A DNA stretch of 19,016 bases from DASRQZ01 sp964571275 (GTDB lineage Bacteria; Myxococcota_A; Polyangia; Fen-1088): contig CAZNCQ010000132.1 in NCBI GenBank assembly GCA_964571275.1, forward strand, positions 1 through 19,016. Direction: 5' to 3'. The notes below the pieces were generated by a model, which made no database searches, was not told the DNA's origin, and was given only the letters and a program-made list of their open reading frames with translations. Every line of letters begins with the position of its first letter. Position 1 is the stretch's first letter. A program made the translations under genes and the position numbers. Positions 6,573 to 13,191 of the stretch are shown here, in pieces.

Positions 6573-9188
6573 TCAGTATGCGAATCGGGTGATGAAAATG
6601 CCGGGGAGGTTGCCCTGGATGTCGGTCTTCGCGCCGGGGTTGAAGTCTGCGGACCCCGAGACCACGCCAACCACGTAGAGGCTGCTGCTACCCGCCACGA
6701 TGGCTTGAGCCTGTCCGGAGCCGGTGAACGACGCCGGCACGGAGCCGTCCGCGTCGGCGTACATGGTCAGGCCGTAAGTCGAGGTCTGGGAAGAGACTGC
6801 GATAACAGCACCGTCTGGCGCGACAGCCATGAGGGGGAGTCCAGTGGTCAACGACGCTTTCCACACCACGGTTCCGGTAGCGGTGGCGAGTTTGAAGATC
6901 GAAGAACTGTCTTGGACACTGAGAATCTCTCGCCCATTGAGGCTGACTGCGCCCGTGTCGCCTCGGCCGCCACCGGCCGTCAAGACGATCAAGTCACCCG
7001 TAGCCGTGACAGCTAGGTTCGAGAAGGCGGCGGGGCGAGCGCCCGCATTGATGGTGAGCCAAGGACCAAACGACATGCCGTTGTCCCTCGCGCCTATGAT
7101 GAACGATTGCCCCGCGCCAATATTGGTCGTCGTTGGACTCCACGGGTTGAGGACGTATGATCCGAGGAGCCCGACGTCTCCGGCGTTCCCACCGGCCAAC
7201 CAGAGCGTAGTCTTGTCTGACCCGAGCCCTGCAGTATTGGCGATATAGTTTCCTAGGCTCGTCGGTGTAGCGGCGTTTTCCAGCACTTGCATCAACTGGC
7301 TGCCAATGGTGAGGTAGTCGCCGCGCGTTGGGCGAGAAATGATCGTTCGAAAGACAACGGGGCTGGCGTTCACGATCGGATAGGTAGTAGCCCATTCGCG
7401 CAGTAGGAAATTGGCGCTATTGAAACGCGCCAGCAACCAAGGGAATGTAATCGGGGCACCCGGTCCGGGCGGCTGCTGCCCGATATCCACGCCGCCCAAC
7501 ATGACGTCGTCAAGCGATGTGAGGGCGAGGTTAGATACTCCATTTGGAAAACCCGTGCCGGTCGGATGTCCTGCGAAGAGGAACGCGAGATCTGTACCTA
7601 ACTCGAGAACGTTGGCGCTTGTATAGCGTCCAAGAACGACTGTGGAGGCGCTAGCCACGATCGAAGCTTGAGTGTTCGGCTCGGTGGCATTGGAGAACGT
7701 TACCGTGGTGAGCGTCGCACCCGCGAAAATGGTCGCGTTGACGAAAATATCACCGGTGCTGCCCACAGCGGCGCTTTGGATCTGCGAGATCGCGTCGAGT
7801 GGCGCGACCGGCAACACACGCGTCCATGCATACGTCGGTGTGCACTTGCTCGCGTGGCAATACTGATAGCCCTCGCAGGCCGTGCCGCAGGCGCCGCAGT
7901 TCTGCTTGTCGGTCTGCAAGTTCACGCAGGCGTTGGGGCATGCACTGAGACCGGCTGTACCGCAGATCGTGCATTTGCCCGACACGCAAGCGGCACCCGT
8001 TGCACAAGCAGTGTTGCTCGTGCAAGTCATTCCGCACGCGGCCCCATTGCAAACGTTCGGGCTGCACACCTGCGTCGAAACGGCGGGGCAACTGCCAGCG
8101 CCATCGCAGTTGGCAGCATTGGTGGCCGTGCCGTTGGTGCAACTGGCCGTCCGACAGGAGGTAGTCGCACTCTGAAATCGGCAAGCGCCGTTGCCGTCGC
8201 ATGCTCCGTCATGCCCACACGCGGTGGTGTCGGCAGCGCACTTCCCTTTCGACGATCCTCCCGACGAGATAGGCCTACAAAGACCGTTCGCGGCTCCCGT
8301 TTCGACGTTCGAGCAAGACAGACAGGTGCCCGCACAGGCATTTTCGCAGCAAAGGCCCCCGACGCACGTGCCGTGTACGCATTCGTTGTTGGCCATGCAC
8401 GTAGAGCCGTCGATCTTCTTCGCGGCGCACGTCATCGCGGGCGAGCAGTAGCCGGCCAGGCAGTCCGGATCACCGGCGCAGGTCGTCGCGCACCCTGCCG
8501 TCAGGGTGCAGTCGAATCCCTTGCAGTCCTGGGTGACACTAGGCGTGCACGCCCCCTTGCCGTCACAGGTCGAGGCAGCAGCGAAGCCGCCGCCCACGCA
8601 ACTAGCCGCCAGACAGACCGTGGTGCTTCCGTACTCCTCGCACGCCCCCTTGCCGTCGCAGTGTCCGGTATTTCCACATGAACTCGACGTAGCCGCCGCG
8701 CCGCAGCGACTCTTCGGATCGTCCTTTCCCGACGCGATCACCCCGCATGTGCCATCTGGGGAAGAGGCCGTCAGTGCGTTGCGACACGAATGACAAGTGT
8801 CGGTACACGCTGTGTCGCAGCAGACGTTTTCGATACAATTCCCGGAGGCGCAGTCGCTGCCAACAGTGCAACTGCCGCCGTTCGCACTGGTGCTCTTGCC
8901 ACCATCTTTGTCGCCGCCACCGTCGGAAACGAGATCGACCTTTTGATCCACGGCGGCGTCGAAGCCAACCTGGGGGGAATCTGAGGTCACATCGACGGCC
9001 TGTCCATCATGCGGCGAGACACCGCTATTGCCGCCAGCGCCATTGCCAACCGCATCGTCTCCGCCATCAGGTAGCGCCACTCGATACTTCGTGCAGGCCG
9101 AGGAGACAACCACAAGAAGGATCAGAAATCCGTACGCGGTGAAGAAAACAGGGCGAAAGCGAGCCTCAGCAAGGGAACGTGTCAACAT
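6573..9188 (-). CDS. Large Cys-rich surface lipoprotein with C-terminal beta-propeller-like region
   Basis: 871 residues from the ATG at 9186-9188, which has AGGTGAGG 8 bases upstream; a GTG at 9227 is the longest alternative. The signal peptide has a hydrophobic core (FFTAYGFLILLVVV) ending SSAC, with Cys32 likely lipidated. An Asp/Gly-rich spacer (about 40-105) follows. A Cys-rich region (about 107-449) contains two homologous modules of ~157 residues. The first begins at ~107 (SCTVGSDCASGNC) and the second at ~264 (TCMANNECVHGTC); each has C-D-G-x-G-x-C turns and a CC pair. A final Stig1-like unit reads ACPNACVNLQTDKQNCGACG. The remaining ~420 residues have no cysteine and look like beta-propeller blades, ending with an SBBP-type motif (SGSADFNPGAKTDIQG). 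The protein is probably anchored outside the cell; the ligand is unknown. GC content is clearly lower than in the flanking genes. It is the first gene of a likely operon with the ketosynthase-like gene and the deacetylase gene. Confidence 0.88.
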   Translation of the reverse strand: MLTRSLAEARFRPVFFTAYGFLILLVVVSSACTKYRVALPDGGDDAVGNGAGGNSGVSPHDGQAVDVTSDSPQVGFDAAVDQKVDLVSDGGGDKDGGKSTSANGGSCTVGSDCASGNCIENVCCDTACTDTCHSCRNALTASSPDGTCGVIASGKDDPKSRCGAAATSSSCGNTGHCDGKGACEEYGSTTVCLAASCVGGGFAAASTCDGKGACTPSVTQDCKGFDCTLTAGCATTCAGDPDCLAGYCSPAMTCAAKKIDGSTCMANNECVHGTCVGGLCCENACAGTCLSCSNVETGAANGLCRPISSGGSSKGKCAADTTACGHDGACDGNGACRFQSATTSCRTASCTNGTATNAANCDGAGSCPAVSTQVCSPNVCNGAACGMTCTSNTACATGAACVSGKCTICGTAGLSACPNACVNLQTDKQNCGACGTACEGYQYCHASKCTPTYAWTRVLPVAPLDAISQIQSAAVGSTGDIFVNATIFAGATLTTVTFSNATEPNTQASIVASASTVVLGRYTSANVLELGTDLAFLFAGHPTGTGFPNGVSNLALTSLDDVMLGGVDIGQQPPGPGAPITFPWLLARFNSANFLLREWATTYPIVNASPVVFRTIISRPTRGDYLTIGSQLMQVLENAATPTSLGNYIANTAGLGSDKTTLWLAGGNAGDVGLLGSYVLNPWSPTTTNIGAGQSFIIGARDNGMSFGPWLTINAGARPAAFSNLAVTATGDLIVLTAGGGRGDTGAVSLNGREILSVQDSSSIFKLATATGTVVWKASLTTGLPLMAVAPDGAVIAVSSQTSTYGLTMYADADGSVPASFTGSGQAQAIVAGSSSLYVVGVVSGSADFNPGAKTDIQGNLPGIFITRFAY

Positions 9189-9196
9189 CGGGTGCA

Positions 9197-9204
9197 CCTC
9201 ACCT
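9197..9204 (-). promoter_or_regulatory. Ribosome binding site (AGGTGAGG)
   Basis: On the minus strand AGGTGAGG ends 8 bases before the ATG at 9186-9188. It supports that start for the Cys-rich lipoprotein over the upstream GTG at 9227, and that start also gives the better-placed signal peptide. Confidence 0.65.
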
Positions 9205-9344
9205 ATCAACGTTCCCGTTGTCGGCACCGAGGTAGCCCGAGTTGTGTAAGAAACGTCGAGCGGCAGCCCCTTCCCCGTCGCCTGGGACCATTTCGCGAGC
9301 GTCCGTCGCCATTTACCCTCCCCACGAGCTACCGAACTGGCCGG

Positions 9345-9373
9345 ACGCTAGCTTCGACACTGCCCAGTGTCAA
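9345..9373 (-). promoter_or_regulatory. Candidate sigma-70 promoter with overlapping dyad
   Basis: On the minus strand a perfect TTGACA (9368-9373) is followed after 17 bases by TAGCGT (9345-9350), a weak -10 box matching 3 of 6 positions. It points at the Cys-rich lipoprotein gene and predicts a leader of about 150 bases. A 7-base perfect inverted repeat, GACACTG-CC-CAGTGTC (9356-9371), covers most of the -35 box and part of the spacer, as an operator would. The sequence match is seen; promoter activity and repression are inferred. Confidence 0.45.
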
Positions 9374-9426
9374 AGCGAAATCCACGGGTGACTAAGAGCA
9401 CACGCAGGTCGGATCACCTAAAGGTT

Positions 9427-9451
9427 CGAGCGCGGACAAACTCCGCGCTCG
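9427..9451 (-). terminator. Candidate intrinsic terminator after the GH8 gene
   Basis: CGAGCGCGGA and TCCGCGCTCG form a perfect 10-base stem around the 5-base loop CAAAC. The hairpin begins 35 bases past the GH8 stop codon (9487) in the direction of transcription. The U-tract is poor (AACCTTTAGG follows on the minus strand), so termination may be partial or factor-assisted. Confidence 0.5.
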
Positions 9452-9486
9452 CTCCGTGGCCTCGTATGTGTCGTCCGAAAATCGAG

Positions 9487-12186
9487 CTAGAAGCTGTTGA
9501 AGTTCCCGCTCATGGTGAACGCGGTCAGCAGGCCAACCGTGGCATTGAAGTACGTATATCCGGTCGTCGCGGAGGCCGGATCAGAGGTATAGGTCGCGTC
9601 GAGAATGAGGCGATAGGCGCGATCAAGAAATGCCTTGGCGCTTGCGTTGCTTCCCGCATTGGCCATTGCGCCGACGCCAGCAGTGCCGATCGCCGACATC
9701 GAGTTCGGAGTCGTGTCGCTGCTCGGAAGGATTGGCGTGCCCGACTGGTAGATACTTGCGACGCGCGCGATCCCGTTTGTCGCCTGCGTGGCGAAGAAGT
9801 TGGTGTTACTGAGCAAGAACGCCTTCGCATCCCCCGCGTTCGCGCTGGTGCTATTCCAGCAGGCGTCGAGGCCAAAACGCCAAGGCACGCGGTGCGCGTC
9901 GTACTGATATTTCATGTCATCCGTGCCACCGTTTGACGAAATCGTGGCGCAGTGATTCGAACCGCTATCGGAGCACCAAGCCGAAACAAGGCCACCACCG
10001 AAAGTTGCGGCGTTGTTCTTCAGTGCCGTGTATGACGCCGTCACGACATTCCCCCAGTTGTCACCCGAATCCAGGCCAGCAAACACACGATAATACGCTG
10101 GCGCGAAATACGACGGGTTGGTCGGGTTAGGTGAAGTGTAGTTGCTACCGCCCTTCGGCACCGATGAGGTTCCGTCGATGTCGCTGGCGAAGATCTGTTT
10201 CACCATCGCCGTCGCGACCGACGCATAGTTGGTGGATCCGGTGTTACCCCACTGCTTGCCAGCCTGAATCAAAGCCCAAGCAACATCCTCGTCGGCGTCG
10301 GTCGCGGAGCCCCCCGTAGCGGGGCACGATCCAGCGCCAGCTTGGATGCACCAATTCATCAGCATACTGGCGTTACCGCCGCCCGCCGGGTGGGTCGTCC
10401 AGTACGAGTAGAGCCCATCGAAGAGAGTCTTGTCGCCCATATAAACGGCGAGAAGCATGCCGTAGCCGATTCCTTCAGAGACGGTGTCATTGCCATTCTC
10501 GGGACGAATGACACGGGTCGGGTTACTCACCACGAAACGGTTCTTCCATTTCAAGTACATATCAACCAGAAACTTCCCGGCAGCCCCCGTTGGTTTCGCG
10601 CACGACCCGACCATGGAGCTGTCCTGCGGGAATGGTTTAGCTGTCCCGGCTGCGGGCGTGAACGTCGCGAGACCTTTTGCGCCCTTGTAGAAGGTGACGT
10701 TGTCGATCCAAAGATCGTAGGCGCCGCTGGTCACCCCGGTCTTGTTGAACTGATCATAGACCGAGAACTGCAGCCCCAACATCGACTTCGGATTGAACGC
10801 TGGGGCCTCGCAGAACACGTTTGTCGAGCTGCAGACTGTCGTATCCGGCAAGTAGCGCGGCGCCAGCAAGCCGAACGGAACGTTCACCGTCTGCCAGGTC
10901 GAGGTGACGGGCTGGAGGAGCATGCCGCGCGTGTTGTATTCGTCGGTGCCCATGCTGCTCGGCGCCATGGGAGCGCCGGTCGCGATGCCCCCTGCCGTCT
11001 TGATCGATCCATCCGGCTGCGGCTGGTTTTCCAGATTCAGAACCTCGAACCAGACGTTGGGCTGGGTCGTACCGGATCCGGCTTTGATGTCGAAGCTGAT
11101 GCCGTCGTAGGCCGCCGTCGTGGTGTCGTACGCACTCTTGGTCTTCGCCGTCGTGTTGGTGGCGGGCGGCGCAGGAAGGATCTGGTTGATCGACGTCCCG
11201 AAGCCGACATAGTTCATGTGACCCGACGAGGTCGAGTGCATCGCCCACTTGTTCATGCCGCACGTGCCGGCGTTGGGATCCGTGCCGTCCGCCATGGCGG
11301 ACATCACCGGGCCCGACGGGTTGGTGGTCGGCGTCTGTGATCCGGGGTTCGGATCGCTAAACGTGTACCACCAGCCCTGACGGCCGCTCTCGGGGATCAC
11401 GATCCCGGTGGTCCCCTCTTCGAAGTCGGAGATCGTGTCGGGCCCCGCGGCGCAAGTCGTGGGGCGCGTGCTGCCTCCGCCGCCGGTCATGCCGCCCAGG
11501 CTGCCGCTTGCGCCGGCCGTGCCGCTCATGCCGCCGAGGCCGCCGCTGCTGCCACCCTGGCTGCCCGTCGTGCCGGCAGTACCGCCGCCGACGCACTGAC
11601 CGTTGGTGCAGGTCTGGCCGGTGCCGCAAACGTTCGTGCACGATCCGCAGTGCGCGGTGGTCGTCACGTCGACGCAGGCTCCGCTGCACAGCATCTGGCT
11701 GCCCGCGCAGGCGCAGCTCCCGTTGACACAGCTGGCTCCGCCGCTGCACACCGTGCAGCTGCTTCCACAGTGCGCGGAGTCGTTGTTGGCGCTGCAGGCG
11801 CCGTCGGAACACTTGAGGGTTCCCGTGGGGCATCCGCCCGACGAGCACGCGTTGCCCACGCAAACCTGGGTCCCCGTGCACGCGGTGCAGCTGCTCCCGC
11901 AGTGAGCCGCATTGGACGCGACACACTGGCCGCCGCAAGAAACCAGTCCGGTCGAGCAGACGCACGATCCGCTTTGACAGGTGGTGCCGGCGCCGCAGGT
12001 ATTGCCGCACGATCCGCAATTCTGATTGTCGGTCTGAACGTTGACGCAGGCTCCGTTACACGAGTCCTGATCGGTTCCGCATGTCGAATTCATTGTCGAC
12101 GTGCCCTTGGCGCAGCCGGCCAACAAGATCAGGGCGGAGAGGAAAGCCGTGGCTAGCGACGGCAAGAGAGGCTTGCGTTCGTTCAT
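9487..12186 (-). CDS. Lipid-anchored modular family 8 glycoside hydrolase (endo-beta-glucanase-like)
   Basis: 899 residues from the ATG at 12184-12186, with AGGAG 7 bases upstream. The signal peptide ends LLAGC (canonical lipobox, Cys25). The domains follow in order. A Cys-rich region (about 36-198) holds four or five Stig1-like repeats of the form C-x-GACV-x-N-x-NCG-x-C. A Gly/Ser/Thr linker spans about 200-241. A jelly-roll-like domain (about 244-502) starts TISDFEEG and ends YDLWIDNVTFYK. The GH8 catalytic domain (about 526-899) shows TVSEGIGYGMLLAV (Glu571, general acid) and SATDADEDVAWALIQAGKQW, which matches the GH8 signature (Asp630, Asp632). A YDAHRVPWR block (763-771) lines the active site and may carry the base. 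GH8 enzymes cleave beta-1,4 glucans, chitosan, licheninan or xylan with inversion; the substrate here cannot be told from sequence. Export and surface anchoring are expected. Confidence 0.94.
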   Translation of the reverse strand: MNERKPLLPSLATAFLSALILLAGCAKGTSTMNSTCGTDQDSCNGACVNVQTDNQNCGSCGNTCGAGTTCQSGSCVCSTGLVSCGGQCVASNAAHCGSSCTACTGTQVCVGNACSSGGCPTGTLKCSDGACSANNDSAHCGSSCTVCSGGASCVNGSCACAGSQMLCSGACVDVTTTAHCGSCTNVCGTGQTCTNGQCVGGGTAGTTGSQGGSSGGLGGMSGTAGASGSLGGMTGGGGSTRPTTCAAGPDTISDFEEGTTGIVIPESGRQGWWYTFSDPNPGSQTPTTNPSGPVMSAMADGTDPNAGTCGMNKWAMHSTSSGHMNYVGFGTSINQILPAPPATNTTAKTKSAYDTTTAAYDGISFDIKAGSGTTQPNVWFEVLNLENQPQPDGSIKTAGGIATGAPMAPSSMGTDEYNTRGMLLQPVTSTWQTVNVPFGLLAPRYLPDTTVCSSTNVFCEAPAFNPKSMLGLQFSVYDQFNKTGVTSGAYDLWIDNVTFYKGAKGLATFTPAAGTAKPFPQDSSMVGSCAKPTGAAGKFLVDMYLKWKNRFVVSNPTRVIRPENGNDTVSEGIGYGMLLAVYMGDKTLFDGLYSYWTTHPAGGGNASMLMNWCIQAGAGSCPATGGSATDADEDVAWALIQAGKQWGNTGSTNYASVATAMVKQIFASDIDGTSSVPKGGSNYTSPNPTNPSYFAPAYYRVFAGLDSGDNWGNVVTASYTALKNNAATFGGGLVSAWCSDSGSNHCATISSNGGTDDMKYQYDAHRVPWRFGLDACWNSTSANAGDAKAFLLSNTNFFATQATNGIARVASIYQSGTPILPSSDTTPNSMSAIGTAGVGAMANAGSNASAKAFLDRAYRLILDATYTSDPASATTGYTYFNATVGLLTAFTMSGNFNSF

Positions 12187-12193
12187 GATTCGA

Positions 12194-12198
12194 CTCCT
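12194..12198 (-). promoter_or_regulatory. Ribosome binding site (AGGAG)
   Basis: AGGAG on the minus strand lies 7 bases before the ATG at 12184-12186. It settles the GH8 start against the in-frame start at 12354, which would put 56 charged residues before the signal peptide. Confidence 0.85.
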
Positions 12199-12232
12199 TC
12201 GGGGAAAACTTCCCAGGCTAAAAGAGAGAGCG

Positions 12233-12247
12233 GCAGCTTCTGCCCCA
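12233..12247 (-). promoter_or_regulatory. Possible sigma-54 (-24/-12) promoter of the GH8 gene
   Basis: The minus-strand sequence TGGGGCAGAAGCTGC keeps the invariant GG and GC of a sigma-54 site at the required 10-base spacing, and matches 7 of 11 defined consensus positions. A start about 12 bases downstream would give a ~35-base leader containing the AGGAG site. The match is partial and a GGCAG-CTT-CTGCC dyad overlaps it, so this is a weak call. Confidence 0.25.
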
Positions 12248-12416
12248 GCGGGGGGACTGGAGGGCCGTCGGCACGCATACCACAGTTCACGACTTGGCGC
12301 ACTCCTCGAAAAGCACGGCGTCGTTGCAAGGATCGGCGTTCCGCGATAAGTCACCCTTCATGAAGACCCGTGGTTCTAATCTTAAGAGCTCCACGAGCTG
12401 TGTGACCCTCGGATCC

Positions 12417-13163
12417 ATGATGCGGGCCGGCGTTTGTTTGCTTACCGTTGCCGCCGCAACAGTTGGCTGCAGCAGCAAGAACGGCGGCACGACGCCGACG
12501 GACGGCGCCACCGGAGGCACCTCGGGTTCGACCTGCGGCAAGAACACGACGACCGGCTGCACGTCGATGAACACCGACCAGGCGCCGACCAACGGGGTCA
12601 TCGCCGACTTCATGAGCGGCGACGGTGGTCTCTCGGTCGCCGGCGGTCTCACGACCTACGGAGGCAACGCGGCGCCGATGTACACCGTGAACGCCGGCTC
12701 GGTCGACCTCATGGAGGCGATCGGCACCGGCGGCACGACTCAGTACGCCGGCTTCGTGCTCTTCTTCAACAACTGCGTCAACGCCTGCGCGTTCAAGGGC
12801 GTGAGCTTCACGATCAAGGGCTCGATCATGGGCTGCACCATGCAGTTCTCGAGCAACTTCACCGAGGACGTCTGCAACGACGGCACCACGGCCACCGACC
12901 CCAAGGGCTCGTACCGCTTCGACGCCGGCGCGACCTGCCCGGCCTACTCGCCGCAGCTGAATCTGACCGGGATCTCGTCGACGGCGCAGACGATCCAGGT
13001 CGCCTTCAACGATGCGATGCTGATCGGTGGCGTGCCGGAGACCATGGTCGACAACGGACACATCACTGGCGTGCAGTGGCAGTTCACCATCCCGCCCGCC
13101 GGCGACGGTGGCCCCAATGCCTGCGTCGCCAACATCAACATCAGCAACGTGAAGTTCTACTAG
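12417..13163 (+). CDS. Predicted lipoprotein with jelly-roll-like domain related to that of the GH8 protein
   Basis: 248 residues from the ATG at 12417; the frame is open from 12294, and ATG 12360 would add 19 residues to the signal peptide. The N-terminus MMRAGVCLLTVAAATVGCSS is a lipoprotein signal with Cys18 as likely lipid site. A short Gly/Thr/Asp spacer follows. The rest is one domain matching, block by block, the middle domain of the divergent GH8 protein: VIADFMSGDGG, YAGFVLFFNNCVNAC, FKGVSFTIKGS, QTIQVAFNDAM, ITGVQWQFTIPP and the closing INISNVKFY. Such jelly-roll domains are typical of carbohydrate binding, but no ligand is shown. It has eight or so cysteines, probably paired. It is divergent from the GH8 gene with 230 bases between the starts, so the two may share regulation. 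A function as a binding partner or decoy without catalysis is an inference. Confidence 0.82.
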   Translation: MMRAGVCLLTVAAATVGCSSKNGGTTPTDGATGGTSGSTCGKNTTTGCTSMNTDQAPTNGVIADFMSGDGGLSVAGGLTTYGGNAAPMYTVNAGSVDLMEAIGTGGTTQYAGFVLFFNNCVNACAFKGVSFTIKGSIMGCTMQFSSNFTEDVCNDGTTATDPKGSYRFDAGATCPAYSPQLNLTGISSTAQTIQVAFNDAMLIGGVPETMVDNGHITGVQWQFTIPPAGDGGPNACVANINISNVKFY

Positions 13164-13191
13164 CCCCCGCGCCGGCCCGAAGCAGCACCCG

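Noticed and set aside
11460..11600. Short GC-rich direct repeats resembling a repeat array
   Set aside because: They encode the Gly/Ser/Met linker of the GH8 protein and have no regular spacer structure, so this is coding low complexity and not a CRISPR array.
12202..12214. GGGAA-AAC-TTCCC inverted repeat in the GH8 leader
   Set aside because: Only five base pairs with a three-base loop, and it does not include the ribosome binding site; expected by chance.
12187..12354. N-terminal extension of the GH8 protein to an upstream start at 12354
   Set aside because: It would place 56 polar residues ahead of a canonical lipoprotein signal peptide, and the AGGAG site supports the start at 12186.
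12330..12365. TTGCAA with GATAAG as promoter for the jelly-roll lipoprotein gene
   Set aside because: Spacing of 15 bases and two mismatches in each box make the match weak.
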